DNA of 64,000 nucleotides from an uncultured Stenotrophomonas sp. (lineage in GTDB: Bacteria; Pseudomonadota; Gammaproteobacteria; Xanthomonadales; Xanthomonadaceae): assembly GCA_913775725.1 (NCBI GenBank), contig CAJYNG010000017.1, positions 186,001 to 250,000 of the forward strand, written 5' to 3'. Under the pieces are notes generated by a model. The model saw nothing but the letters and a program-made list of their open reading frames with translations. It was not told where the DNA came from and searched no databases. This document shows, piece by piece, positions 7,628 through 18,036 of this stretch; the stretch's first letter is position 1, and each line of letters begins with the position of its first letter. Both the position numbers and the translations under genes were made by a program.

Positions 7628-10109
7628 GGTCCATGCGCGGCAGCGTCTGCTTGAGCGTGTCGATGCCGTGCCACGGATCACCCTTCAGCCGCTTCGCGCG
7701 CGCCAGCGCCTTGGCCATCGGAAACGCGTCGGCCGCGCTCACCCGCGCCAGTTCTTCCCAGCGCAGCGGCACCGCCACGCCGGCAGCATCGCGCGCGCGC
7801 AGCGACCACGAACACACGCTGGTAGCACCCCGTGTGTTGCGCAGCCAGTCGATGAAGATCACGCCACTGCGCTTGGCCTTGCTCATCGTCGCCACGTAGC
7901 GATCAGGCTGCTCCAGCGCCATTGCCTGCGCGAACGCCTCGCAGAACGCCTTCGCCTCGTCCCAGCCAGCCTTGGGCTGCAGCGGTACCACCACGTGCAC
8001 GCCCTTGCCACCGGACAGGCGTACGAAGCTCTTCAGGCCCACCTGCTGCAGGCGGTCACGCACATCGCGTGCACCTGCTTTCACCTGTGCCCAGCTGATG
8101 CCTTCACCGGGGTCGAGATCGAACACCAGGCGATCGGGGTACTCGGGGTCGGCCACGGTCGCGCCCCAGGGATGCAGTTCCAGGGTGTTCATCTGCACCA
8201 GCTGCAGCAGGCCGCGCGTGTCGTCGATGTAGACGTAATCCTCGCGGCCGCTTTTCTGCTGCAGGGGCACCGCATGTACCGCATCGCCCACGCCGGGACC
8301 ATGGTGCTTCTGGAAGAAGCAGGCCTTGCCCACGCCGTCCGGGCAGCGCAGCAGTGACAGCGGACGCCCAGCAATCTCGGGCAGGATCCAGCGTGCCATC
8401 TGCCGGTAGTAGTCCGCCACGTCTCCCTTGCTGATCTTCTGCTTTGGAAACACCACCCGCTCCGGATGCGTGATCTGGACCTCGCCTCCGGTTTCGGCAT
8501 CTGCGGTGCTCATTCCCAGGTCCTCCTTCTGCTTGTCGCTGCGCAGCCGTTTGAAACTGGCCTGGCGCAGCAGACCTTCCTTGCCCCAGCCACGGAACGC
8601 GACCTCGGCCACCGTCACCGGCTTCACCCAGCGTACGCTGGCAGCGCGGAACGGCACATGCGCCGGCAGCTGCAGCACGGGCGTCTTCACTGCCAACGGC
8701 TGCAGTGCCTTGAGCAGCGCGCGCAGGCTTTCATCGTCGAAGCCGGTGCCAACGCGGCCGACATAGCGCAGGCCGGCCTTGTCCGGGGCGGCCAGAAGCA
8801 GCGAGCCGAATCCAACCCGGGAGCCCTTCGGCGCCGTGTGGCCGACAATCACGAACTCGTCGGTATCTTCGTGTTTCACCTTCACCCAGCTGCGCGCACG
8901 GGTGTTCACGTACGGCGCATCCACCTGCTTGCTGACGATGCCTTCGAATCCGGCCTTGCCGCTGGCGTCGAACACCTGCGGGCCATGGTCGATCACATGT
9001 TCGCTGAAGGCCAGGGTGCCGGGCGCTGGCCCGATGAGGTCCTTCAGCAGCGCCTTGCGCTCCACCAGCGGTGCACGACTGATGTCCACGCCGGCCACAC
9101 CCGGAAGATCGAACACGATGTAGCGCAGTGGTTGCTTCGAGCTTCCATCGATCACGCGCTGCAGCGCTGCAAAATCGCTGCGTCCTTCCGGATCCAGCAC
9201 CACCAACTCGCCATCCAGGCGCGCATCGCGCACCGGCAGCGCCTGCACGGCCTGTACCACCTCGGGAAAATCATCGGTCCAGTCCAGGCCGTTGCGGGAG
9301 CGGAGTTTCACCTCGCCATCGTGCAGATCGGCCAGCAGACGATAGCCATCCCACTTGATCTCATGCAGCCAGCGCTCGCCGTCCGGGGCACTGTCGCGAT
9401 GATCGGTCAACTGCGGTTTGAACCCGCGGGGATAGGGCGTATCACCTGCGCCGTGCAGTTGCAGTGCACGCGCATGCCAGCGCGCATCGGCCTTGCGAGC
9501 GGCCGTGCGTGCGGCGGGTGCAGCGCGCGCCGCCTTCGCCGCGGAACGCTTCTTCGCCGCAGGTGCCCGTGTCGGCATCGGTGCCGTCAGCAGATCATCT
9601 GCCTCGGCATCGCACGCCTCGCCGTCGTCACGCTTGATCAGCAGCCACTGCACCTGGCGTCCTTTCATCGCGGTGCGCACCAGCTTCCAGCCACCGGCCA
9701 GGCGTCGTCCCTGCAGCACGAAGTCGATCTTGCCCGCCGCCAATGCCTGCAGCGGATCGCCTTCGCAGGCCCAGGTGCCCTGATCGAATACCTCGACGTG
9801 GCCGGCACCGTAGTGGCCTTCGGGAATGTCTCCCTCGAATGCGGCGTAGGACAGTGGATGGTCTTCCACCTCCACGGCCAGCCGCTTCTCGCCGACGCGA
9901 AGCGAAGGACCTTTCGGCACCGCCCAGCTCTTCAGCACGCCATCCATCTCAAGGCGGAAGTCATAGTGGCGCGAGCTGGCATGGTGCAGCTGGAGGACGA
10001 AGGTCGGCCGCCGCTTCGGATCACCGCAGACGCGCGTGTCATCAGGCTCCGGCGTATGCCCAGTGCCACCCCCAAGTCGGCGTTTGCGCCGGTACTGGTG
10101 CAGCGACAT
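7623..10109 (-). CDS. ligD: Multifunctional ATP-dependent DNA ligase D
   Basis: Seals double-strand breaks in bacterial non-homologous end joining with Ku. The 828-residue protein carries all three modules. An N-terminal 3'-phosphoesterase domain (residues ~35-160; H42, H48, D50 in LHHASSRHYD, and H84) is followed by a basic Ala/Lys linker (180-208). The ligase domain comes next, with nucleotidyl lysine K252 in HEIKWDGYR. A C-terminal archaeo-eukaryotic-primase-like polymerase domain (~545-828) has the metal motif DLDP at 664-667. This PE-LIG-POL order resembles Pseudomonas LigD. The gene lies 3 bp downstream of ku. Its TAG stop is part of the adjacent repeat element. Confidence 0.96.
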   Translation of the reverse strand: MSLHQYRRKRRLGGGTGHTPEPDDTRVCGDPKRRPTFVLQLHHASSRHYDFRLEMDGVLKSWAVPKGPSLRVGEKRLAVEVEDHPLSYAAFEGDIPEGHYGAGHVEVFDQGTWACEGDPLQALAAGKIDFVLQGRRLAGGWKLVRTAMKGRQVQWLLIKRDDGEACDAEADDLLTAPMPTRAPAAKKRSAAKAARAAPAARTAARKADARWHARALQLHGAGDTPYPRGFKPQLTDHRDSAPDGERWLHEIKWDGYRLLADLHDGEVKLRSRNGLDWTDDFPEVVQAVQALPVRDARLDGELVVLDPEGRSDFAALQRVIDGSSKQPLRYIVFDLPGVAGVDISRAPLVERKALLKDLIGPAPGTLAFSEHVIDHGPQVFDASGKAGFEGIVSKQVDAPYVNTRARSWVKVKHEDTDEFVIVGHTAPKGSRVGFGSLLLAAPDKAGLRYVGRVGTGFDDESLRALLKALQPLAVKTPVLQLPAHVPFRAASVRWVKPVTVAEVAFRGWGKEGLLRQASFKRLRSDKQKEDLGMSTADAETGGEVQITHPERVVFPKQKISKGDVADYYRQMARWILPEIAGRPLSLLRCPDGVGKACFFQKHHGPGVGDAVHAVPLQQKSGREDYVYIDDTRGLLQLVQMNTLELHPWGATVADPEYPDRLVFDLDPGEGISWAQVKAGARDVRDRLQQVGLKSFVRLSGGKGVHVVVPLQPKAGWDEAKAFCEAFAQAMALEQPDRYVATMSKAKRSGVIFIDWLRNTRGATSVCSWSLRARDAAGVAVPLRWEELARVSAADAFPMAKALARAKRLKGDPWHGIDTLKQTLPRMDL

Positions 10110-10112
10110 GGT

Positions 10113-11018
10113 TCAACCTGCCTTGCGCCGGGTGGTCTTTTTCACGGCTTTTTTGGCGGTCTTCTTAGCAGCCTTCTTCGCCGGTGCCTTGCGTGCTGCC
10201 ACCTTCTTCGCCGGCGTGCGCGTGTTCGCGTCCAGGCTCTTCTGCAGCAACGCCATGAAATCGACCACGTTGGTACTGGCGTCCTCGCGCGGTGCCGGCT
10301 CATCGTCCACCCGCGTGGTGCCGCCCTTGGACTTGATGCGCTTGTTCAACACCTGCTGCAGGCGCTCGCGGAATTCATCGTGATACTGCGACGGATCCCA
10401 GTCGCCGGCCATCGATTCGATCAACTGTTCGGCCATCGCCGTTTCCTTGCTGGTGATGCGGTAGTCGGACAGTTTGCCGGTGGGCAGTTTGTAGTCCTCA
10501 GGGTCCACCAGTTCCTGCGGATAGCGCAGGATCATCAGCACCAGCGCGTCCTCATGCGGCATCACCGCGCACAGGTATTCGCGCGTGCGCACCACCACCC
10601 GCGCGATGCCCACCTTGCCGGTACTGCGCAATGTCTCGCGCAGCAGCACGTAGCCCTTCTCGGCCTTCTTGCCGGGTACCAGCAGATACGGTTTCTCGTA
10701 ATAACGCGGGTCGATCTGCGCCACATCCACGAACGATTCCACTTCCACCGCTTCGTGGCTTTCCGGTGCGGCCGAACGGATATCACCTTCCTCCAGCACG
10801 ACGTAACTGCCCTTGTCGTACTCATAGGCTTTGACGATGTCCTTCCAGGGCACTTCTTCGCCGGTGTCGGCGTTGACCCGTTCGAAACGGATCGGCTTGC
10901 GGTCGCGGGAGTCGAGCATGCGGAACTGCAGATCGACCTTGCGTTCGCCGGACATCAGCGACACCGGCACATTGAGCAGGCCAAACGACAGCGTGCCGGT
11001 CCAGATCGGGCGGGCCAT
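10113..11018 (-). CDS. ku: Ku DNA end-binding protein
   Basis: The homodimeric ring that binds broken DNA ends and recruits LigD. The 301-residue protein begins MARPIWTGTLSFGLLNVPV, the usual Ku start, and continues through the Ku core (residues ~1-250). It ends in a Lys/Ala-rich tail (KKVAARKAPAKKAAKK...) from about residue 268, as seen in Ku proteins with extended DNA-binding C-termini. The stop is 3 bp from the ligD start, so the two form an operon. A SMAG-like repeat lies upstream of the promoter region. Confidence 0.96.
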   Translation of the reverse strand: MARPIWTGTLSFGLLNVPVSLMSGERKVDLQFRMLDSRDRKPIRFERVNADTGEEVPWKDIVKAYEYDKGSYVVLEEGDIRSAAPESHEAVEVESFVDVAQIDPRYYEKPYLLVPGKKAEKGYVLLRETLRSTGKVGIARVVVRTREYLCAVMPHEDALVLMILRYPQELVDPEDYKLPTGKLSDYRITSKETAMAEQLIESMAGDWDPSQYHDEFRERLQQVLNKRIKSKGGTTRVDDEPAPREDASTNVVDFMALLQKSLDANTRTPAKKVAARKAPAKKAAKKTAKKAVKKTTRRKAG

Positions 11019-11115
11019 GGGCGCACCTTTGGCGGGGCAGGGTGCCCAGCGTGGGCCCGTGGGTGTAAATCACCCGTGTCGGTACCGTGCACGTCAGGTG
11101 GCGCGGCCACTTGGC

Positions 11116-11157
11116 TGTAGAGCCGAGCCCACGCTCGGCTGCTTCAAGTGCCCGGCA

Positions 11158-11162
<5 letters not shown>
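11116..11162. repeat. SMAG-like repeat, single copy plus GTAG half-element
   Basis: TGTAGAGCCGAGCCCACGC with its complement arm occupies 11116-11142. The following GTGCCCGGCACTAC (11149-11162) reads GTAGTGCCGGGCAC on the minus strand. The latter overlaps the stop codon of the small minus-strand gene. Confidence 0.75.
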
Positions 11163-12047
<885 letters not shown>

Positions 12048-12050
12048 CCG

Positions 12051-12124
12051 GTAGTGCCGGCCGCTGGCCGGCAACCTCCTGACGTCCTGCACGGCGCGAT
12101 GCCGGCCAGCGGCAGGCACTACCA
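12051..12124. repeat. SMAG-like palindromic repeat pair (GTAGTGCCGGCC variant)
   Basis: GTAGTGCCGGCCGCTGGCCG and an inverted second copy ending in CACTAC at 12122 fill the gap between two convergent genes. The outer ends are GTAG and CTAC. Confidence 0.8.
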
Positions 12125-12126
12125 CT

Positions 12127-14217
12127 TCAACGCCACGACCACTGCAGGCCGAGGTTGGCCCGCCGCCCCGGTCCCGGCTCGTAGAAGCGACCATTGCCAT
12201 CATTGACGATCACCGAGCCGATGTAGGCCAGGTCCAGCACGTTCTCCAGCCGGGCGAAGGCGCGCAGCTCGCCACCCGGCAGGGTCCAGCGACGCCCGCC
12301 TTCCAGGTGCAGCAGGGCGAAACCGGGCGCACGCGCGGTAGCCACGTCATTGACCACGGTATCGGTGCTGGCCGAGGCCTCCAGCGCCCACTGCCAGTCG
12401 GCGGGGCTCCACTGCAGGCGGGCGAAGGCCTGCTGGCGCGGCACACCGGGCAGGCGGCTGCCTGCAGCCACCAAGGTGTTCGCGGTCAGGTACGGCGAGC
12501 GCACCTGCGCCTGCAGCCAGGTCCACGCCAGCTGCAGTTCCAGCTGTTCGGCCAGCGGTTGTCGGTACTGCAGTTCCACGCCCTGGCGGCGGGTGCGGCC
12601 AATGTTGCGATAGGTGCTGCGCCCACCGATATTGCTGGCAACTGCAAGCTCGTCGTCGGTATCTGCGCGGAACAGGCTGATATCGAGCTGGCTTCCGTCC
12701 TGCGCGTGCCACTTGCTGCCAATCTCCAGATTGCGGCTGCGGGCGGCCGCCAGATCCAGTGCCAATCCCGCCTGGCCGTCGGCGCGATAACCCAGTTCGT
12801 TGAAGGTGGGGGTCTCGAAACCACGCCCCACGGCCGCGTGCAGCCGCCACTGCGGGCTGGCCTCGAAGCTGACGCCTGCCACCGGCGTGGTCGCCTGGTA
12901 GCGGCGGCGGCCACTGTCATCTGGGTTGGCGCCGACGATGTAGCGATCGTCCGAGTCGAAGCGCACGGTGCTGTGGCGCAGGCCGGCCAGCAGCGACCAG
13001 CGCGGGCTCCATTGCCACCAGGCTTGGGCGAACTGGTCCACGTTCTGCACGACGTCGATCTGGTCACGACGCAAGCGCCCCCGCACACCCAGGGCGCTGC
13101 CGATGAAGTTCTCGTAGCCGGTGCGGTGCTGGCGCTGGCGGTCGGCGCTGAGCCCGGCCACCAGATCCAGCGGTCGAGCAGCCAGATCGCCGTGCCAGCC
13201 CCAGCGCGCGTCCAGCCCGCCGTAGCCGCCCTCCAGATCGATTACCCCGCCAGCATGCAGCGGGTTGGCCTGTGCAGTCGGCGGAATCGGCAGGTACTGG
13301 CGCACCGCGCGTTGGCCGGCATAGCCCATCAACTGCCAGCGCTGCGCTCCCGTTTCACGGGTCCAGCGCAGGCCAGCCTGCTGCTGGCGCACCGATTTGC
13401 GGGTGTTGTACTGGTGCGCCACTGCCGTGGCCTGGCGCGGATCAGCCGCCACCTGGGCACGGGTCAGGCCCAGCGGATCCTGCGCATCGGGGGCATCGAG
13501 CGCATTGAGCAACAGCTCCAGCCGCCCACCGCCCAGCTCTCCACCGATGCGTGCGTTGAGCGATTCACGGCGCGCGCGGCTATGGTCCCGCCAGCCATCT
13601 GTGCGGAAGTGATTGGCGGCGATGTTGTAGTCCAGCACTTGGCCGGCACCCTTCAGCTGTGCGCCGACACTGAGCGTGTTGTCGGCGCCGGCGTTCACGC
13701 GCAACCGCCATGGGTCTCCGGCCTGGCCCTGCGCGCTCCATACCTGCAGCACGCCGCCGGAGGAATTGCCGTACAGCGCCGAGAACGGTCCGCGCAGCAC
13801 CTCGATGCGTTCGGCGCCCAACAGGCTGGCATGCGACAGCTGGCCCTGGCCATCGGGCATGGTCGCGGGCACCCCGTCGATCAACACCCGCACCCCGCGC
13901 ACCCCGAAGGTGGAGCGCGCGCCGAAGCCACGGATCGACAGCTGCGTGTCCTGGGCGAAGTTCTGCCGGTCACGTGCCAACAGACCCGGTACCCCGGCCA
14001 GCGCCTCGGACAGCTGCGCGCCGGTGCCCGCGCGGCTGGCATCGATCCAGACCGTGTCCTGGCTGGCCGGCAGCGCGAACGGGTCGATGCCCGGCACCCG
14101 TGCGGCCTGTACCTGCACCGCGGGCAGGGCGGTGGGCGCAGGCTCGGCCACCGCCGCCCAGGGCGACAGCAGCAGGGCGGACAGGGGCAGGCAACGGCGT
14201 CGTGCGGCGGGATTCAT
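12127..14217 (-). CDS. TonB-dependent outer-membrane receptor
   Basis: A 696-residue ligand-gated porin. A signal peptide (about residues 1-24, ending AVAEP) precedes a TonB-box-like region (PAVQVQA). The plug domain (~30-170) has the characteristic IRGFGARSTFGVRG and VLIDGVPATMPDGQGQ, followed by VLRGPFSALYGNSSGG. The remainder is a 22-strand-type barrel ending in ANLGLQWSWR with a terminal aromatic residue. The plug motif resembles FecA/siderophore-type receptors, but the substrate is unknown and no regulator or FecIR pair is adjacent. It would depend on the TonB-ExbBD genes near 24-26 kb. Confidence 0.9.
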   Translation of the reverse strand: MNPAARRRCLPLSALLLSPWAAVAEPAPTALPAVQVQAARVPGIDPFALPASQDTVWIDASRAGTGAQLSEALAGVPGLLARDRQNFAQDTQLSIRGFGARSTFGVRGVRVLIDGVPATMPDGQGQLSHASLLGAERIEVLRGPFSALYGNSSGGVLQVWSAQGQAGDPWRLRVNAGADNTLSVGAQLKGAGQVLDYNIAANHFRTDGWRDHSRARRESLNARIGGELGGGRLELLLNALDAPDAQDPLGLTRAQVAADPRQATAVAHQYNTRKSVRQQQAGLRWTRETGAQRWQLMGYAGQRAVRQYLPIPPTAQANPLHAGGVIDLEGGYGGLDARWGWHGDLAARPLDLVAGLSADRQRQHRTGYENFIGSALGVRGRLRRDQIDVVQNVDQFAQAWWQWSPRWSLLAGLRHSTVRFDSDDRYIVGANPDDSGRRRYQATTPVAGVSFEASPQWRLHAAVGRGFETPTFNELGYRADGQAGLALDLAAARSRNLEIGSKWHAQDGSQLDISLFRADTDDELAVASNIGGRSTYRNIGRTRRQGVELQYRQPLAEQLELQLAWTWLQAQVRSPYLTANTLVAAGSRLPGVPRQQAFARLQWSPADWQWALEASASTDTVVNDVATARAPGFALLHLEGGRRWTLPGGELRAFARLENVLDLAYIGSVIVNDGNGRFYEPGPGRRANLGLQWSWR

Positions 14218-14388
14218 GATTCAGGTTGATGGATCGGGCGGCAACGCACGCCATGGTACGGGGCCGCGGATGACGATGACGGCGGCCAGCCCCGGCAGGC
14301 TTTGTTACGATGGGCTGTTTCCGGCCGAAAAGCCGCAGACCGCGTGGCGCAATTCCTCCCCCTTTCCGTCTACCGAACGAGTACCGCC

Positions 14389-15591
14389 GTGTCCTTCTTT
14401 GCAAACGTGGAACTGGTCCCAGGCGACCCGATCCTGGGCCTGACCGAGGCGTACAACGCCGACAGCCGCCCGACCAAGGTCAACCTGGGTGTGGGCATCT
14501 ACTACGACGAGAGCGGCCGCATTCCGCTGCTGCGCGCCGTCAAGCAGATCGAGCAGCAGCTCGCCGCTGAAGCCAAACCGCGCGGCTACCTGCCGATCGA
14601 TGGCCTGCCGGCGTACACGCAGGCCACGCGTGAACTGGTGTTCGGCAAGGACTCGCCGCTGCTGGCCGCCGGCCGCGTGACCACCGCACAGACCGTCGGT
14701 GGCAGCGGTGCACTGCGCGTCGGCGCCGACGTGCTGAAGAAGCTGCTGCCGCACGCCACCGTTGCGCTGAGCAACCCGAGCTGGGAAAACCACCGCGCGG
14801 TGTTCAGCGCGGCCGGCTTCGAGGTGGTGGATTACACCTACTTCGACCCGACCACCCACGGCGTCAACTTCGACGGCCTGCTGGCCGACCTGGGCAAGCT
14901 GGACGCCGGCACCGTGGTGCTGCTGCACGCCTGCTGCCACAACCCCACCGGTGCCGACCTTACGGTCACCCAGTGGAAGCAGGTCGCGCAGCTGCTGAAG
15001 GACCGCCAGCTGTTCCCCTTCATCGACATGGCCTACCAGGGCTTCGACAAGGGCATCGAGCAGGATGGCGCAGCGGTGCGCATCATCGCCGAAGCCGGCA
15101 TCGACAGCTTCATCGTCGCCAACTCGTACTCCAAGTCGTTCTCGCTGTACGGCGAGCGCGTGGGTGCGCTGTCGATGGTGGCGCCGACCGCCGCTGACGC
15201 CAAGGCCGTGCAGTCGCAGGTCAAGCGCGTGATCCGCACCATCTACTCCAGCCCGTCCACCCACGGTGCTGCGCTGGTGGCCGGCGTGCTGACCAACCCG
15301 GAACTGCGTGCGATGTGGGAGCAGGAGCTGACCGAGATGCGCGAGCGCATCCACGCCCTGCGCCAGGGCCTGGTCGAGAAGCTGGCCGCTGCCGGTGCAC
15401 CGCAGTTCGGCTTCATCAACGAACAGGCCGGCATGTTCTCCTACTCCGGCCTGAGCCGTGAGCAGGTCGAGCGCCTGCGCGACGAGTTCGGCATCTACGC
15501 CGTCGGCACCGGCCGCATCTGCGTGGCCGCGCTGAACCAGAACAACCTGGAATACGTCGCCAAGGCCGTGGCCACCGTCGCCAAGGGCTGA
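14389..15591 (+). CDS. tyrB: Aromatic amino-acid (class I) aminotransferase
   Basis: Transfers amino groups between aromatic amino acids or aspartate and 2-oxoglutarate, with PLP. I choose GTG 14389 (read VSFFANVELVPGDPILGL) as start because class I enzymes begin with this FxxVxxxPxDPILGL segment; it gives 400 residues. PLP-site features are NPTGADLT, FIDMAYQGFDKG and the Schiff-base lysine in NSYSKSFSLYGERVGAL. The conserved C-terminal Arg lies in VGTGRICVAAL. Substrate choice (tyrB versus aspC) cannot be settled from sequence alone. Confidence 0.9.
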   Translation: MSFFANVELVPGDPILGLTEAYNADSRPTKVNLGVGIYYDESGRIPLLRAVKQIEQQLAAEAKPRGYLPIDGLPAYTQATRELVFGKDSPLLAAGRVTTAQTVGGSGALRVGADVLKKLLPHATVALSNPSWENHRAVFSAAGFEVVDYTYFDPTTHGVNFDGLLADLGKLDAGTVVLLHACCHNPTGADLTVTQWKQVAQLLKDRQLFPFIDMAYQGFDKGIEQDGAAVRIIAEAGIDSFIVANSYSKSFSLYGERVGALSMVAPTAADAKAVQSQVKRVIRTIYSSPSTHGAALVAGVLTNPELRAMWEQELTEMRERIHALRQGLVEKLAAAGAPQFGFINEQAGMFSYSGLSREQVERLRDEFGIYAVGTGRICVAALNQNNLEYVAKAVATVAKG

Positions 15592-15616
15592 AACAACGCT
15601 CCAGTAGCTTGAAGAC

Positions 15617-15645
15617 AAAGGCGCCGAAAGGCGCCTTTGTTTTTT
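15617..15645 (+). terminator. Rho-independent terminator after tyrB
   Basis: AAAGGCGCC-GAA-AGGCGCCTTT followed by GTTTTTT forms a strong stem and T tract 25 bases past the stop codon. Confidence 0.88.
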
Positions 15646-15690
15646 GCTTTTGTTCTTGCCATCCCACCGCGCTCGCGGCGAACCCTGAAG

Positions 15691-15800
15691 CGCAGGGCGA
15701 GGCACACCGTGGCCAGGACCGTGAGGCGCATGGATGCGCCGACCGAGCCCCCATGGATGGGTTTACGGCGTGTCCTGGCCACGGTGTGCCTCGCCCTGCG
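15691..15800. repeat. Long perfect inverted repeat with 29-bp arms
   Basis: The 29-base sequence at 15691-15719 (begins CGCAGGGCGAGG, ends GGCCAGGAC) is repeated exactly in inverse orientation at 15772-15800. The 52-base loop carries two smaller hairpins, GGCGCATGGATGCGCC (15725-15740) and CCCATGGATGGG. It differs from the SMAG-like elements and fills most of the tyrB-fbp gap. Confidence 0.85.
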
Positions 15801-15925
15801 CCTCCATGAAGGAAGGCGCCACGAGCACAACGCATCTGGAAACGATTACGCCTTCCCGCGCTCACGCACGCCCCCGCCAGACGGGCGACAATAGGCGTTT
15901 TCCCGCTGCCGAGACCTGCCCGCTC

Positions 15926-16942
15926 ATGTCCCGTACTTCGTTGACCCGCTTCCTGATCCAGGAACAGCACGCCGGCCGCATCAATGCCGACCTGCGCCAG
16001 CTGATCGCGGTCGTCGCCCGCGCCTGCACCAGCATCTCCATCGCCGTCAGCAAGGGCGCCCTCGGTGGCGTGCTCGGCGACGCCGGTACCGGCAATGTGC
16101 AGGGTGAAGCGCAGAAGAAGCTGGACGTCATCAGCAACGAGATCCTGCTCGAAGCCAACGCCTGGGGTGGCCACCTTGCCGCCTGCGCCTCGGAAGAAAT
16201 GGACCACAGCCAGCCGGTGCCGGACATCTACCCGCGCGGTGATTTCCTGCTGTTGTTCGATCCCCTTGATGGCAGCTCCAACATCGACGTCAACGTCTCC
16301 GTCGGCACCATCTTCTCGGTGCTGCGCTGCCCGACCAACGTGGAACTGCCGGGCGATGACGCGTTCCTGCAGCCGGGCAGCAAGCAGATTGCCGCCGGTT
16401 ACTGCATCTACGGGCCCAGCACCCAGCTGGTGCTGACCGTCGGCCACGGTACGCACGCCTTCACCCTGGACCGCGAGAAGGGCGAGTTCGTGCTGACCAC
16501 CGAGAACATGCAGATTCCGGCGGCCACCCAGGAATTTGCCATCAACATGTCCAACCAGCGTCACTGGGAAGCCCCGATGCAGGCCTACGTGGGCGATCTG
16601 CTGGCGGGCAAGGAGGGCGCGCGCGGCAAGAACTTCAACATGCGTTGGATCGCCAGCATGGTGGCCGACGTGCATCGCATCCTGACCCGCGGCGGCATCT
16701 TCATCTATCCGTGGGACAAGAAGGACCCGTCCAAGGCCGGCAAGCTGCGCCTGATGTACGAAGCCAACCCGATGGGCCTGCTGGTGGAACAGGCCGGCGG
16801 CGCTGCCTGGACCGGTCGTGAGCGCATCCTCGACATCCAGCCCGACCAGCTGCACCAGCGCGTGCCGGTGTTCCTGGGCTCGCGCGAGGAAGTGGCCGAA
16901 GCCGTGCGCTACCACCACGCGCACGACGACGCACAGGGCTGA
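15926..16942 (+). CDS. fbp: Fructose-1,6-bisphosphatase class I
   Basis: Hydrolyses fructose 1,6-bisphosphate to fructose 6-phosphate in gluconeogenesis. The start at ATG 15926 ([14 protein letters not shown]) gives 338 residues, normal for the class. The metal-binding core [13 protein letters not shown] is at about residues 111-123, and the substrate loop includes [40 protein letters not shown] near the C-terminus matches the active-site signature. It is a single gene bounded by a repeat upstream and a 2OG oxygenase downstream. Confidence 0.96.
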   Translation: MSRTSLTRFLIQEQHAGRINADLRQLIAVVARACTSISIAVSKGALGGVLGDAGTGNVQGEAQKKLDVISNEILLEANAWGGHLAACASEEMDHSQPVPDIYPRGDFLLLFDPLDGSSNIDVNVSVGTIFSVLRCPTNVELPGDDAFLQPGSKQIAAGYCIYGPSTQLVLTVGHGTHAFTLDREKGEFVLTTENMQIPAATQEFAINMSNQRHWEAPMQAYVGDLLAGKEGARGKNFNMRWIASMVADVHRILTRGGIFIYPWDKKDPSKAGKLRLMYEANPMGLLVEQAGGAAWTGRERILDIQPDQLHQRVPVFLGSREEVAEAVRYHHAHDDAQG

Positions 16943-17049
16943 GGCAGGTCCTCCGACAACGGTCATGGCAGTTCGATGACATGACCATGGGGTGACACCG
17001 AGGGCGGCAAACGGCACCATCAAGCCGTTGCCGCCTAAGGAATGCACGC

Positions 17050-17760
17050 ATGCACGAGCAGGGCCCGGTCGATTTCATTGAAGTCATCCACAACGCCGTC
17101 CCCAGCGAGGTCTGCGCGGCGATCGTTGAACGCCTGCGCGCTACGCGTGGCCTGCAGCCCGGTGCAGTGGGCAGTGGTGTGTTCCCGGAACTCAAGCACA
17201 GCAAGGATCTGCGCATCAGTGGCCTGGACGGCTGGCAGGATGTCGATCAACAGCTGCAGCTTGCGGTGTTCAACGGTCTGCTGACTTATCTACGCCGTTA
17301 TCCACAGGCGTTGATCGCCCCGCTGATGTTGCAGATCCAGGACAGCAACGGCCAACCGCGACGCCTGTCTGCCGAGGACTTCCCCGACATGCCGCCGCAG
17401 CAGCTGGCCGATCTGGCCCGCACCTGCCTGCGCCCGGGTGCGATCAACCTGCAGTGGTATGCGGCGGGCGAGGGCGGTTATCCGTACTGGCACTGCGAGC
17501 TGTACCCCAAGGATGCGCAGGCCGAGACCCTGCATCGGCACGTGCTGTGGACGCTGTATCTCAACGACGACTTCGACGAAGGCGAGACCGAGTTCCTGTT
17601 CCAGGGGCGGAAGATCGCACCGCGTACCGGCAGTCTGTTGATTGCGCCGACTGCGTTCACCCACACCCATCGTGGCAATCGGCCGCAGGGTGGGGACAAG
17701 TTCATCGCGACGAGTTGGATCCTGTTCCAGAGTGCGCAGAAGTTGTTTGGGGGCGGGTGA
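17050..17760 (+). CDS. 2-oxoglutarate/Fe(II)-dependent oxygenase (prolyl-hydroxylase-like)
   Basis: A 236-residue protein with a double-stranded beta-helix Fe(II) site: H and E in YWHCELYPKD (about residues 156-158), then a distal histidine in APTAFTHTHRGN (about 200). The following Arg would bind 2-oxoglutarate. The arrangement resembles the P4Hc group, with Glu instead of the commoner Asp at the second ligand. The substrate is unknown. The start has AAGG about 9 bases upstream. Confidence 0.75.
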   Translation: MHEQGPVDFIEVIHNAVPSEVCAAIVERLRATRGLQPGAVGSGVFPELKHSKDLRISGLDGWQDVDQQLQLAVFNGLLTYLRRYPQALIAPLMLQIQDSNGQPRRLSAEDFPDMPPQQLADLARTCLRPGAINLQWYAAGEGGYPYWHCELYPKDAQAETLHRHVLWTLYLNDDFDEGETEFLFQGRKIAPRTGSLLIAPTAFTHTHRGNRPQGGDKFIATSWILFQSAQKLFGGG

Positions 17761-17792
17761 CGTCGGATCGGCAGGCCGATATCGCTTGCCTG

Positions 17793-17849
17793 GTAGAGTC
17801 GAGCTTGCTCGACTGAATCTGGAGCGAGGTGGAGCAACTCGACGCTACC
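17793..17849. repeat. SMAG-like repeat pair (GTAGAGTCGAGC variant)
   Basis: GTAGAGTCGAGCTTGCTCGA is followed by an inverted partner ending CTCGACGCTACC. The final CTAC end lies inside the small minus-strand gene and provides its TAG stop. Confidence 0.75.
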
Positions 17850-18027
17850 GCGGGCGACGGCGATAGAGAATCCCGCCGGCCACAGCGCCGAACACCGCCA
17901 CACCGAAGCCAACGAGCTCTTCTTCTCCAAGCGCGTCGCCCGACATCAGCTTGCCGGCCGTCAGCAGCAGAACGTTCAATGGAAGCATCCACAGGAACGC
18001 GATGCCCAGCCAGTAGATGATCTTCAT
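17845..18027 (-). CDS. Small two-helix membrane protein, 60 residues
   Basis: Two hydrophobic segments span most of the protein (IIYWLGIAFLWMLPLNVLLLTAG and VGFGVAVFGAVAGGILY), separated by an acidic loop (SGDALGEEE), with a basic RRRPR tail. The start is 9 bases beyond the stop of the upstream 107-residue gene, so the two are probably cotranscribed. The TAG stop is contributed by the repeat element. I do not recognise the family. Confidence 0.6.
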   Translation of the reverse strand: MKIIYWLGIAFLWMLPLNVLLLTAGKLMSGDALGEEELVGFGVAVFGAVAGGILYRRRPR

Positions 18028-18036
18028 GTCATGTGC

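Noticed and set aside
8466-11120. 884-codon plus-strand frame opposite ligD and ku
   Set aside because: Shadow of two well-identified NHEJ genes.
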